Positions 22,088 through 33,775 of a stretch of 64,000 bases of DNA are shown in pieces. The translations under genes were made by a program, and so were the position numbers. The notes under the pieces are model-generated. The model saw nothing but the letters and a program-made list of their open reading frames with translations. It did no database searches and had not been told where the DNA came from. The DNA comes from Scalesia atractyloides. Lineage: Eukaryota; Streptophyta; Magnoliopsida; Asterales; Asteraceae. The stretch is from positions 85,074,391 to 85,138,390 of the forward strand of contig CAMTDV010000023.1 of NCBI GenBank assembly GCA_947069175.1. Reading direction: 5' to 3'. Each line of letters starts with the position of its first letter. Positions within the stretch are counted from its first letter, which is position 1.

Positions 22088-22876
22088 CGACATGGAACTT
22101 CTCATAACCGCCTGACAATGCCTCTGATCCTTTGACAAGAATACTTATATATAGGAAGTACCAGCGGCGTATCCACCATATTCTTGTCAAATTTTCATTG
22201 GTTTTATCAGTAAGTTATGATTGGTTCTATGATGTGACTCTAGAACATAAATAAACACAACAACCAATGTCTGAGTCCTAATTCTGATAGCATACATGTT
22301 TGATTGATGACACAATCCAATTCCTTTAAATGATGAGTTGATATGAATGCTAAATCAGTGAGTATAACACAAACTTCAATTAAGACATTACTAAATCCTA
22401 CATGGAACTTCTCATAACCGCCTGATAATGCCTCTGATCCTTTGATAAGAATACTTATATATAGGAAGTACCAGTGGCGTATCCACCATATTCTTGTCAA
22501 ATTTTCATTGGTTTTATCAGTAAGTTATGATTGGTTCTATGATGTGACTCTAGAACATAAATAAACACAACAACCAAAGCTTGAGTCCTTGAATGATGAC
22601 AATACCTCTCTCGTTTGTTATGATGAAGAGGTTAGTCTATGTAGAAAATGGAACACAATCCAATTTCTTTAAATGACGAGTTGATATGAATGTTAAATCA
22701 GTGAGTGTAAAACAAATTTCATCCAAAACATTACTAAATCCTACATGGAACCTCTCATAACCGCCTGATAATGCATCTGATCCTTTGACAAGAATACTTA
22801 TATATAGGAAGTACCAGCGGCGTATCCACCATATTCTTGTCAAATTTTCATTGGCTTTATCCGTAAGTTATGATTA
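22088..22876 (-). repeat. Hairpin-bearing 3' repeats of element 2
   Basis: Three units at about 22,088-22,224, 22,398-22,534 and 22,740-22,876. Units 1 and 3 have perfect 13-bp arms TTTGACAAGAATA and TATTCTTGTCAAA; unit 2 has one changed base (GATAAG). All carry the TATA-like CTATATATAAG on the sense strand. Intervening spacers (GTGACTCTAGAACATAAATA) are also similar. Confidence 0.72.
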
Positions 22877-23196
22877 GTTCTATGTGACTCTAAAACATAA
22901 ATAAACACAACAAACAATGCCTGCGTCATAATTCTGATAGTATACATGTTTGAATGATGACAGTCCCTCTCTCGTTTGTTGTGATGGAGAGGTTAGTCTA
23001 TGTAGAAGTGAGACACAGCCCAACTTCTTTAAATAATGAGATTGAAATACGTTGAGATGTATGATGGTATGAATGTTAAATCAATGAGTTTAAAACAAAA
23101 CTGAAATAGTAGTTTGCATTAAGATCCTTGGATAAATTTCCAATTTAAAATTGAGACACGTGAAAAATTGAGATAATCATAAAGAAAAACATAAAA

Positions 23197-24582
23197 CTAA
23201 GCGGTTGGAGTTGAATCTTGATTTTCAGTGAAGGGGACTAGTTGGGTGTTTTCGTTTGGGCCGTCATTATCTTCAACCGGATTGGCGTTGATGTTGAAAA
23301 CTCTTCCTCTTGCTGGTGGCCTAGTGGTTGGGTTTTCTTGATTTGCTTGGTTAACTGGGTTTGCTTGAGCTTGGGCGTTTATGATGTTAACCAATTGAGG
23401 GCACGTGTTTCTAAAATGGGTAGGGTCGCCACAATTGAAACAAGCTCGAACATATGGGAACATGGGGTATTGGGGTTGTTGATATGTTTGGATCATGTTT
23501 TGAGTAGGGGGTGAGGTTTGGTTTTGAGAGGTGCGACAAACTTTGCTCAAATGACCATAGCGTCCACAATTCGCACATAGTCGACAAAGTACAGTAGATG
23601 GATGGTGATAAAAACAGGTGTTACATCGAGGGTGAGGTCCAAGGTAAGGTTTCTTATTTGGGTAGGTTAAGTTGGGTGCTACTTGAGTGATTGGGATAGC
23701 TTGGAGGGGTACGGCTTGTAAGGCTGGTTGATTGCGTTGGGTGACAGCGAAAAGTTGCTCATCTCGTTTCCTCTTGGAAATGGGTTGAGAAAGAGGTTCG
23801 GTTTGGGTGGAGTTTGAAACTTCAGTTGATGCTTTATCTTTCTTCTTCTCCTCCTTGAAGTCTTTATTCCGTATACGGTTCTCGGTGAGCTCTGTAGGTA
23901 TCTCCATTGCTGCTTCCAAAGTTGCAGGCGTGGTACTTATTACAGAGTCTTGAATTTTTGAAGGAAGACCTCGAATGTAATGCTCGATCAAACGGTAGAG
24001 GGGAGTGAACAAGTTGGGAACCATTTGATTTAACTCAAGGAATCTTTTGTTGTACGTGGTGTGGTCGCCTTCCTTTTGTTTCAACGAATAGAACTCATCC
24101 TCTAATTTCTTGATTTCGCTCCTTGGGCAAAACCGTCTTGTCATGATTTCTTTCAACTCTTCCCAAGTCAGAGTCATAGTATCTTCAACACCCCGTTTGG
24201 CCTTCTCTGTATTCCACCAAGTAAGTGCTATTCCAAATAAACGACCAGTAGCATATCGCACTTTGCGATCATCGGGGCAATCGCAAGTTAGAAAAATGTT
24301 TTCCATTTCTTCAAACCAATAGAGAAGAGCGGTAACACCTTCAGTCCCTTCGTATTTTGTAGGGTCGCAGGATTTGAAATGCTTGTAGGTGCATTTAGTG
24401 GTATTTGGGGGAGGGATGATAACATTTTGAACTTCTTGATTGACGGGATTAGTGGTAAGGGCTTGTTGGACTTGAATTACAATGTTGGGTATTACGGCAG
24501 CCATTTGTTGAGCGATTAGGGCAGCCATGCGCTCCCGGGCTTTTCCTGCTCTCATCTTCCTACGAGCGTGACTAGAAGACAT
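23197..24582 (-). CDS. gag: Gag protein of TR-GAG element 2, intact (461 aa)
   Basis: Retrotransposon capsid/nucleocapsid protein, expected to assemble the particle in the cytoplasm and bind element RNA. It runs from the ATG at 24,582 (MSSSHARRKMRAGK) to the stop at 23,197 without a break. A basic N-terminus is followed by a gag domain at about residues 64-205 with ALTWWNTEKAKRG and RRFCPRSEIKKLEDEF, a Lys/Glu-rich linker near 243-272, a Cys/His segment CNTCFYHH (320-327), and two CX2CX4HX4C knuckles at 336-349 and 381-394. No protease or polymerase follows. Similarity to elements 1 and 3 is high throughout. This copy could supply gag to all three, but polymerase must come from elsewhere. Confidence 0.92.
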   Translation of the reverse strand: MSSSHARRKMRAGKARERMAALIAQQMAAVIPNIVIQVQQALTTNPVNQEVQNVIIPPPNTTKCTYKHFKSCDPTKYEGTEGVTALLYWFEEMENIFLTCDCPDDRKVRYATGRLFGIALTWWNTEKAKRGVEDTMTLTWEELKEIMTRRFCPRSEIKKLEDEFYSLKQKEGDHTTYNKRFLELNQMVPNLFTPLYRLIEHYIRGLPSKIQDSVISTTPATLEAAMEIPTELTENRIRNKDFKEEKKKDKASTEVSNSTQTEPLSQPISKRKRDEQLFAVTQRNQPALQAVPLQAIPITQVAPNLTYPNKKPYLGPHPRCNTCFYHHPSTVLCRLCANCGRYGHLSKVCRTSQNQTSPPTQNMIQTYQQPQYPMFPYVRACFNCGDPTHFRNTCPQLVNIINAQAQANPVNQANQENPTTRPPARGRVFNINANPVEDNDGPNENTQLVPFTENQDSTPTA

Positions 24583-25403
24583 CTACAAGAAATACATATC
24601 AAGAGTATGAGTTGGATGCTTTTGGGATCATGTGTCGTATTTAGGAATGAACATTCATAAAATAAACATAGCAAAATAAATCTACTACATCCATAGGATG
24701 TCTTGGGCTTTGCTCGTAATTGGGCCTTGCATGCCGCCATACTTCACCTTCGTAATCATGTGGGCCCCCATGAATACCGGGTTTTTCATATGGTTCGCAT
24801 GTGTTAGCCTGGTTACGTACACTAAAACCCGGAGAAAATCGAGAAATATGTAACGTATGATATTCGGAATGTGTCCAGGTGTGGACACGGTGACACCTCA
24901 AAGTGGGGTTAGTTCGAACGACGTTTGGTGTGGCATGCTTTGGCCTAATAGGTCCTTCGTACTCTCATCGTTAGTCCCCAGGTAGGCAAACTGGTCCGTT
25001 ATATTGGATTTATACGAATGCCAACCTAGACAGGACGTTCCAACTACCGGTACTTGTACCCTTACAGTTACTACATGCCCATCGCAGAACTCACTTTGAT
25101 GAGATTTGAAAAATGAAAAATGCGACAAAATCTTGAATAACGGAAGTATGATGATGATTTGAATATGTGAACATTGAAATATGTATGATGAATGTGTATG
25201 TAAGTATGTATGTTTGACTGTAAGTATAATTCACTATGTATCACAAAATGTAATATTGGAAATGTTTGCATGCATTTGTGTATGTAATAAATATGAAGGA
25301 AATAAACATCATGAGTTTGCATATAACCACATAAACAATTAAAATCTAATCAACTATAGTATAGGCTCTAAGGGTCTAATAACTTATCCTATATCCATAA
25401 AGT

Positions 25404-25419
25404 CATGGCTCTGATACCA
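25404..25419 (-). other. Primer-binding site of element 2
   Basis: TGGTATCAGAGCCATG on the minus strand, three bases inside the right LTR, complementary to the 3' end of initiator tRNA-Met. Confidence 0.9.
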
Positions 25420-26601
25420 ATCTGTCACACCCCAACCCGCAGCGGAAAAGATGATCGGGGCATGATTGGGTTATCATCAAAGGTCATGACATTTATTATA
25501 ACGTTTCATATTTATTATTACAAATTAAAGGGAAACATACAATCATAATTACATCATGTTCTACACATCATTCTAGACTTCATTATTTTCTTCTAAGGCA
25601 TTTCCTATGTTTTCCTGGCTTCATCCTGTTCACCTGTATCATGTATAAAAATGGTTTTTGGATCAACAAAAAGTTGGCAAGTGAACCTTGTTAGAAAACA
25701 TTTATTATTTTTTTTTCTGGTTGTATTAATATGGAAAAATTGTGCAAAATTCATATATGAACAAACGTAAATATACATACAATAACAACAATTAGCATAC
25801 AATAACAAACCATTAGCATACGATATCAAACAACAACAAAACAATAACATACATTAACAAACCAACAGCATACAATAACATATCAACTTGCATAAATATA
25901 TAACATGAATGAAACTGTGAGATCAAGGCTCAATCAAACGGAGCCGATCGTATTGCATGTACTGAAAATGATAAATGTCTGTGCGATCAAGGCTCAATCA
26001 AACGGAGCCGATCGTATGTTGGCACGCCAGGTTCACGCTCATAATGTAATGGGGAACATGCTCAACGCTCATAATGTAATGGGGAGCGGCGGCCTATGAA
26101 ATTGCATGTACTGAAAATAATAAATTAAATCTAAACAATAACCACACAAACAGTTTATACAAGCTGAATGCACATTTATTCATGATATGATGTATGCACA
26201 ATGATTTAAATAAAATAAATAGTAAGACACATGATACACCTCAAAAACGTGATTTAAACGAGGAATTTGTAGAGATTCACTCACAGTGGGTGCGTTCGGT
26301 GAATGATGATGAATGCGCACGAGTTTAGAGGATTGATCGTCGAGGAATAACTAACCTAATTAATAAAGAAAAGTAAGGTAAATAAATGGATTTTATTAAC
26401 AACTTTAATAGGATTTTTGGATATATTTTTTGTGAGTTTTAGGCTATTTTCTAACTTTAAAATTGTTATTTTTTAGTATTTTTAATTGATTTTTAAATAA
26501 AATAAATAAATAAAAATAATAATAAAATGTTGACTTTTTGACCGTTGACTTGTTGACCGTGGACCGTTGACTTGTTGACCGGTTTTATTGTGTAAGTGTA
26601 T

Positions 26602-27018
26602 GCGCCGGGTGATGCTCGAACCCGAGACCTCCCGTACGCGTGCACGCAGCTCTACCAACTGAGCTACGTGTCTAACCCGAAATATTTCTATTTTTAATTA
26701 TATTTATATACTAATTAAATTAATCCAAAAATTATTTATTTTAAAAAGATTTTAATGTAACGACTCGGTGCACTCCACAGGTCTCGAACCTGGGACCTGT
26801 GGTTTAGTTTGGCACACAGTCCACCGCTGGACTGTGTGTCTAACTTGGTAAATATTCTAGTTTTTATTATACTTAACATATTACTGAATTAACCCGGTTC
26901 AGTTTTTTTTAAAAAAAGGCATTTTATTACAGCGAATGAGGTTGGGACAGGAATCGAACTCGCGACGTGTATGTATTTATTTGCACACAGTCCACCGCTG
27001 GACTGTGTGTCTAACCCG
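26602..27018 (-). other. tRNA-like module array A-B-C, element 2 right LTR
   Basis: A 26,602-26,679, B about 26,766-26,848, C about 26,931-27,018. Module A has one change next to box B (GATGCTCGAACCC on the plus strand); the 11-bp hairpins are unchanged. Confidence 0.65.
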
Positions 27019-28005
27019 TTTATAATTCCGATTTTAAATAATCTTATAACATAACTACTTCGTCTTCTTCGTTCAAAACTCAGGCAACAGTTATCTAACT
27101 GTTATTTGTTAAATTAATTTAACAAACATTATGAGCAATCGTAAGATAATGAACAGAAACAGGTTTGGGGATTGATTGTACCGAACTGATCGTCCTTCTT
27201 CAGAAGTCCGGCAAAAATCGTCGGCTCTGTTTTGGGAGCCCCTTCTGTTCGAATTCAATAATTAGTTTGGATGAATTAGAGGTGAAATTGAATCACTGGG
27301 TAACGATTATCAGTAGATTACATGATCATACCGGTTATCAGCGAGATTCTGAAACTTTCAGAAATTTTCCGGCGAAAACAGAAAAATCCGGCAATGTCGT
27401 CTGGGGTTGATTCTGAGTGCTGGAGTGGTGTTAGAATTTGTATAATAATGGAATAAAAACAGAAAAATCGAGGAATTACCGTGTAGATGAAAGTCCTGGT
27501 TTTCCGGCGACTTGCAGAGAATTCCGGCGAGTGAAATTTCTTGCGACAGAGATTCTTCAGAGGTTTAAGGTGAGTGGGAGTGATGTCAGTACGAGTTCTA
27601 TGATCTTATTTTTGGGTAAGAAGAAAAGATGGATTGAATTCGGTTTTCCGGCGAAACTTTCCGGTTAATTCACAGAGAATTCCGGCGACTTCCGGCGAAG
27701 TTTTCTGAGTGAAATGAAGAGTGTGTTTTTGATAAAATTCGCGAGCTCACTGAATGAAGAAAGTATAACTCCCGGATTTGAATTGTATTTTTCGGTTTTG
27801 AATTGAAATGAATGAAATTGATGGATTTCTTCGGTTATAACCGATCTTACTGTTAATCTATACGTTATGACCAAAAAGAAACGGCCAAATTTGACGAAAT
27901 TGTCGGGATTTCCGGCGTGAACGGATTTGGGCGCGTTGTGTAACTGGGTTTTGATTTCCAGATTTAATCTTTGTATTAATTGTTTCAATATGTAAACAAA
28001 GATCA

Positions 28006-28094
28006 CGAGTGGCGGAGCGGTTGAATGTGTGTATGTTAAAGCTGTGCTGACCCGGTTGACCCGGCTGACCCGAGTTCGAATCCCGGCTTCAGCA
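28006..28094 (+). other. tRNA-like module D, element 2 right LTR
   Basis: Same as the left-LTR copy, including repeated GACCCGG words and the box B GTTCGAATCCC. Confidence 0.6.
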
Positions 28095-28282
28095 TATTAT
28101 TTTTAATTCACTATTTTTAATACATTTTCAAAAATAAATTTTAAATTCTAATATACTTATTAATTATGTATCGTTTAAAATTAATTTGGGCATTAAATAC
28201 ACAACAAAATTTTTAACTGATTGTTCGGTTAATAAACGAAGCGGGTTTGGTAAATCCGGTTTTTGGCGGATGTTACAACAAC

Positions 28283-28820
28283 CGCCATTGCCGATTTAAT
28301 TCCTTCTTTTTTTCCTAGCCTACCAAACACTACAAGGTAACTTTCCATTTCATTCCTATGTGGTAACCAAATAAGACCATGAAATGAAATTCCATTTCAT
28401 TCCTTTATCCATTCCATTACCTTGTTCATTCCATTCACTCACTTATTACATTACCTCATACCAAACAGACCCTAATATTATTTCCCTAAATGCTAACTAA
28501 TACAGGCCTTTACTTCACACTCTACTTTTATATAATAGTATATTAAAAACAACGTATGTGTGTGTGGTCCTGACTTCTTGGGTCCGCTTGAGCGGAACAA
28601 ACCTCCCTTTGCCTACTCCTCCAACACCACAACTGTCGGGTTTGCTTTCTAACTTAGTCCAGATCTTTGATCGCATTGGAGATGCTCTAACAAACAACCC
28701 ATGAACGACTAACATATGAAGAAGATGTTAATTACATATATGTAATTACTATATTACGTAAATGTAAATAATCTCATAGATGATTAGATATACATAATAA
28801 CATTATAAATTTAATAAACT
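28283..28820. other. Intergenic DNA with simple ATTCC words and a MITE-like end
   Basis: 28,330-28,470 is built from CCATTCCATT-like words between two TACCAAACA motifs in the same orientation. At about 28,673-28,690, GCATTGGAGATGCTCTAA resembles a common plant MITE terminus, but no partner end was found. An open minus-strand frame at 28,515-28,715 shows no family feature. Confidence 0.35.
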
Positions 28821-28990
28821 AGTGGCATATTAAGTGTGGATAAGGATTAGAAACCATGAGGTCATGGTTTTGATTCCGGGGGGGGGGGGGGGGGGGGGTG
28901 GATTTCTCCTAAATTAGTATATAATCATTATAATCTATTGGAGATGGATATGACCTGATAGTTTCATTGGTGAAATAATGATACTTAGTG
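28820..28990 (+). repeat. Dispersed repeat, copy 2 (SINE candidate)
   Basis: Second copy of the family seen at 16,935. The short G-run of copy 1 is here expanded to 20 G (28,879-28,898), right after a box-B-like GGTTTTGATTCC. Confidence 0.4.
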
Positions 28991-29269
28991 TTTCGTTAGT
29001 GATAAAAAAATTTGTCCTTAAAAATTATTATAAATGTCAATAATACTATGCGCTCATTCCATATATTTAATTTTAATAGGCTATAATTTTATAAATGATT
29101 ATGTGTACGGATTACATGTATGCAAATTAATTAACTTGTTTTTCGTGTTCAACATGTTATACATTTTAATCTTTGTTTCTTGTTGACTACTTCAATAAAC
29201 ACACAAGATAGTGTTGTTTTAGTGTTTGATTTTAGAGTTTACACTAGATTAGAAAATGTGTATAAAAAG

Positions 29270-30257
29270 TATAAAAAACGTAATTAATGTTTGTAAATCC
29301 TTACACATATGTACTTTAGACCTAACTCAATTATTTTTCATGATTAAATCTGATTAAGTGAATCCTATACGAGAGTATTTTGGTCATTCCACATATTCGT
29401 TATTTTTGTTTAAGCAAAACCCATTTAATCTTATCCAACCCACCTTCAAACAAACACAATCCAATCTTCTTCCATTTTATCTCTATCTCTGATTATCAAA
29501 ATCCTTGACCCAGAAACCACCATCTACCTCCACCACACCAGCATACACCACCGCCTCAAACCACCATCCAATTCCGAACATCCCCCCCCCCCCCCTGCCA
29601 GATTAGTGTACATCACCTCTGACCATCCACCACCACAAACCCTAAACTCCGTCTTTGGGGTGTATGGTGCTCATATACAGCTTCAACTCCTTACAACTTA
29701 GAATGACGCCGTTTGGTTTGTAACGAGAAGCTTTTGGTCATCATCCAAGCACAGAACGGTGAATTTCACCGATTGATGAACATGAATTAGATCTTCAATC
29801 AAGTGGCTCCATCTCTTCAACGGGTATATCAAAGTCGTTTGGTATAAAAGATCAAAGATCTACTTCACTATCACTGATAAATCAAAGGGTTGATGGTGTT
29901 TGAAGATTGGGGGAGATTGAAAAGTATATAAAAATATAAATACTGAAGAATGGAGTATCTGGAGGTGGTGGTGGTCTGATGGGGTGTATAGAGGTGGTGG
30001 CAGGTGGGTGGTGTATGGCGGTGGTGGCAAAACCCTTCTCTCCATTCAGATTGTAGAGAGAATCGGGGAAGAGATGGTAAATTTTGAGATGGAGAGAGGG
30101 TTTTTTTTTATGTTTATTATTTTAATATTTATGGTTAAATAATCAAAATACTTTTGTGTGGGTCCATTTGATTAATTAACAATAAAAATAACTAACTTAG
30201 TGCTAAAGGACATAACGTGTAAGAGTTTGCAAACATCAGTTACGTCTTTTTTTAATA
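29270..30257. mobile_element. Long-terminal-inverted-repeat element (Mutator-like candidate 1)
   Basis: The left end (from about 29,275) and the reverse complement of the right end (about 30,110-30,255) match over more than 100 bp, with words such as TGTTTGTAAATCCTTACAC against TGTTTGCAAACTCTTACAC and later GTATTTTGG against GTATTTTGA. The interior is unrelated to the ends and rich in CCACC/GGTGG, with a C14 run at 29,582-29,595. Its open frames look low-complexity. No transposase is present. The design resembles a non-autonomous Mutator-like element, possibly with captured host DNA; the target-site duplication is unclear. Confidence 0.5.
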
Positions 30258-31478
30258 AAATGAAACAGTTTGCAATCTAGCATCGATATAAATGACGATT
30301 TTAATAATTACTCTTGATTTTATTAATACTCCTGATACAGGGAAGAGGGTATATGAAAGAGGAGAGAGAGAGAGAGTGAATATTTAGAAGAATTGTAAAA
30401 TAAAATGGTTTAGTTTTTTTAACAACAATTTTTTTACATCTCAATATAATTTAAACTTGTAAACTTTAAACTCACGTCAGTTTTGTAAAGGATAATCACT
30501 ATACTATTAGACCATTAATTCATTAATATCTAATATGGTTTTATACACGTTAAGCTCGTTATAAATAAATATACCTTTTATATATTTTTCATTTGTTAAA
30601 CTAATTACACTTTTCTAATTGTTTACCAGTGAAATTCCTTCGCACAATGGAGCCAAAATTCAGTTTTGCTAGGTATACGACACTACTGCAGTACACTACT
30701 CTATATAGTTTAAGATAAAAGGATACTAGCGCATGTTCTACTTCGAACAAATATCACATGAAGATGAATAGTGATATGATTTTGATAATATCGATATGAA
30801 TATGGACATTGGTTCGTCCGGTGTTCTGGGTAGTCTTGGTATTATGAATTTGATTTCATGAAGTTAGGTGTCATGTTTCTTTGGAGTGAGTTGAGTACAC
30901 ATTTTTTGTGTGCATAAACATTTTTCAATTCAAGATAGTAGTGCGACGTTTTACCGTCATTAGTTTAGTTTATGTTGGAAAAACTAGTGTAGAAATTATT
31001 GGACTTCTTATATTTTCTAAAGTAGTTTTCTTATGCGATGTAACAGAAATTTATATATGTAGGTCAGATTCATATCCACAAGTCTACGATGTGTAGAAGA
31101 GCGGGGAATCCAATTCAACACATACGACAGTCACAAATGCATGTAAATAAACGTTTTGAGCTCCTCCAATTGATTCATAAAACCAAGTTTACAACGATTT
31201 AGATCTAAACACACACTCAGAGATTTGACTCAAAGGAAATGCAAACGATTGGGATTATATAGTAATGGTCTAAACAATTAGCCCAATCACTTAAACCCCT
31301 TGACTCAATTGTTTACATCCCTAAACAACTGTGTCCATCAATCGTTTGCCCTCTAGCACTAACTTGAACATAATAACCAAAATCAAAGTATTCTAGACTC
31401 GTAATCACACCAAAACACCTAAAACCTAATAACCTATCGACTATAGACATTAAAATGCATCTAAAACATATTATCTTG
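30258..31478. other. AT-rich intergenic DNA, no gene recognised
   Basis: A GA-rich microsatellite lies at about 30,357-30,378. The frame at 30,908-31,096 has no domain I recognise and weak composition. Confidence 0.4.
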
Positions 31479-32612
31479 TGTTAATTACGTTTTTCGTTTC
31501 ATGTGCTTTGTCAAAACTCACTATTTCAGTCCATTAATTTAAAAATTGCCAAAACAGTCCATGTGGTTTCACTTTTGTAACTATTACAGTCCACCTACAC
31601 TAACGCCATCCAATTATTCTATTAGTTTATTTGAAATGACCATGATGCCCCTATTATTAAAACTACAAAATAAATAGATAAATAGTTATGCTTTTCGTTC
31701 ATGCGGTTTGTTGAAAATAACTATTAAAATCCATTAGTTAAAAAATTGCAAAAATAGTACCAATACTTTCACAAATTCCAACTTCAACTCACCAACAATG
31801 GCGGTTAACAACTTCCGTACACCACCCACCACCACCGTCCAACAGCACCACCACCCACCACCACCGTTCGTACACCTCCACCAGGTTCTTTTAGAAGTCT
31901 ACATATGTTAAAAAAACAAACAGTCTTCTTCTTGCAGACTGTAGAGATTTGGTCCACCTTTTCTTCTATGTGGTCCGCAGACTGCATACATTTTACCTCT
32001 TAAAAAACAAACAACACCTTCATATCCACCCCTTAAGTTTTTCAGCAGGCCTCAAGTTTCCTACTGACGTCGATTGTGATGTGGAAAATCAGGTGGCCAA
32101 CGATTTCAATTGTGGGGAAAGGTAGGTGGTTGGTGATTTTGATTATGGTGTAATCGGTTGATGGAGACAGGTTTGACGCTGGTGGAGGTGACGGAGGAGA
32201 TCTAATTGACGGTGATACGATGGAGGGGAGCGGTGGTGAAACTGAGTCGTCATAACAGATTTGTGGAGCCGGAGCAGGTGATGTTCTGGTAGGATCAGAA
32301 GAAACAGGGAGAGTGAAAAGTAAAATATAGGATACCGGTACTATTTGGAATTTTTTTAAACTAATGGACTGTAATTGTTATTTTTACCAAACCATAGAGA
32401 CAAAAAGCGTAACTAACTCTTTATTTATTTTAATTTTAATAACAGGGCATTGCATTATGGTCATTTCAAATAGACTAATAGAAAATACTTGGATGTCGTT
32501 AGTGTGGGTGGATTGTAATAGTCACGAAAGTGGAACCATAGAGATTGTTTTGACAATTTGTAAACTAATGAACTGAAACATTGAACCACATGGACGAAAA
32601 ACGTAATTAACT
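31479..32612. mobile_element. Long-terminal-inverted-repeat element (Mutator-like candidate 2)
   Basis: Inverted ends of about 300 bp: the left starts GTTAATTACGTTTTTCGT and the right ends with its exact complement ACGAAAAACGTAATTAAC. Further matches include CCATGTGGTT, CTATTAGTTTATTTGAAATGACCAT against CTATTAGTCTATTTGAAATGACCAT (copies quoted separately), and TAGTTATGCTTTTCGT against TAGTTACGCTTTTTGT. Octamers TTATCTTG and TTATTTTC flank it (6 of 8). The interior (about 31,790-32,330) is CCACC/GGTGG-rich and more complex than the flanks, as in Pack-MULEs. No transposase. Confidence 0.6.
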
Positions 32613-33245
32613 TTATTTTCTTCCTACACAAAGTATGACTATTATTTATACATTTAGCAGTAGTGTAAAAATATCGAAACTGACTTGTATCAAAAACAAA
32701 AACCATAAATATAAATACAAGTAACAATACAGTTGTTGTTCGATCGATACATCATTGATGGTGAAAGGTTAATCAAAATAGGATTAAAAATAAGTTCTTA
32801 GCTACCTTTAACTAGTAAGGGCAAGTATTGTATGATATCTACAAAGAGTCAGCAAAAATTATCAAAAGTCAAGTAATTCATTAAACTAAACATTAAAATT
32901 AAAATAAAAAACTTAATTGATTTGATTGATTGCTAGAACTAAAAGAAAATGAAATTAGGTTTAAAATATATATGAGAAAGATGACCAATCTCCGGGTTTT
33001 ATGTTTGCAAAATAAGATGTATGATCTAGTTCCACCTAGTTACGAAACCACATAGACATGAATTCTTTAGTTTATTTGATATACGTGATAGTTATAGGAC
33101 ATATTGTAAAGGGATCTGTTCACAAACTACCAATTTGGTCTTGCAAAACAAAACCCAAATCCATATTATTCCCAATGTAAAGAAACCAATTATTGTTGAG
33201 GATTGAAACAAAGTTTTATAACAAAACCAAACCATTTAACTAAAG
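32613..33245. other. AT-rich intergenic DNA, no gene recognised
   Basis: Nothing supported beyond homopolymer runs. Confidence 0.4.
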
Positions 33246-33330
33246 GTATCAGTATTTTCGGTATTGGTATTGGTACTTTCGGTATTGGTATTGGTACTGG
33301 TACGGTATCGGTATGGTACCGATCTCATCC
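33246..33330. repeat. GGTATTGGTA minisatellite
   Basis: Repeats of TTTCGGTATTGGTATTGGTA and GGTACGGTATCGGTATGG. A related CGGTACCG array lies at 51,285-51,450. Confidence 0.6.
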
Positions 33331-33334
33331 TTAA

Positions 33335-33775
33335 TTTGGACACATGAATAGGAATTGTGTCAAGAAACTCCAAACCGATGGGGACCTGGATTCCACTGGA
33401 AAAGAGTATGTTGACAAATTCGAATCAAGTAAAGTGGAAAGTTAACCAAGCCACCTTTCACGAATGTTGGTGAAACCGCTAAGGAGCTAAGAGGACTAGT
33501 ACATACTGATGTATGCGTACCTTTTAGAAAAAAAGGTAGAAATGGGGAGGAGGTACTTGGTTTCATTAACTGTTGGTTTAAGATGTTTATCTTTTGAAGT
33601 ATAAACAAAATTTTTCAAAAGTTCAAAGAGTGCCGAAACGAGGTACATAATCAACTATCCAAGACCACTAAGATACTTCGATCGGATCGAGGAGGTGAAT
33701 ATCTTAGTGATGAGTTTAACGAACATCTTAACAATCTTCAACCGAACCGACACACTCCGTTGAGTCACCCGGTTC
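33335..33775 (+). pseudogene. Ty1/copia nucleocapsid-integrase fragment
   Basis: Broken and shuffled copia polyprotein. The start resembles a zinc-knuckle tail (FGHMNRNCVKK). In other frames come ELRGLVHTDVC, the usual start of the integrase core, then QLSKTTKILRSDRGGEYLSDEF around the second catalytic Asp, and a degraded end near LSHPVLTT. At least three frameshifts or stops separate the parts, so it is dead. Confidence 0.7.

Larger units (their letters stand above)
18929..28277 (-). mobile_element. TR-GAG element 2 (gag-only, intact gag)
   Basis: Complete element of about 9.35 kb. LTRs at 18,929-21,786 and 25,423-28,277; ACAAC duplicated at 18,924-18,928 and 28,278-28,282; primer-binding site at 25,404-25,419; polypurine tract at 21,787-21,801. 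Minus-strand orientation. The interior holds three hairpin repeats and one uninterrupted gag of 461 codons, and no pol domains. It is the only one of the three with an intact gag. Confidence 0.92.
25423..28277 (-). repeat. Element 2 LTR, right (5' LTR in element sense)
   Basis: 2855 bp, nearly the same as the left copy with scattered single changes and small indels. The nested-hairpin motif occurs at about 25,917-25,951 and 25,984-26,015, TTGAC repeats at 26,527-26,583. High LTR similarity and an intact gag point to a young insertion; I did not compute an age. Confidence 0.88.

Noticed and set aside
22637..22843. Recurring minus-strand frame RIWWIRRWYFLYISILVKGS in the 3' repeats of all three elements
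   Set aside because: It has no ATG at the shared start (reads TTG), varies in its downstream end and overlaps the hairpin arms, so nucleotide structure explains its conservation better.
28310..28480. MITE bounded by TACCAAACA motifs
   Set aside because: The two motifs are in the same orientation, not inverted, and no target-site duplication was seen.
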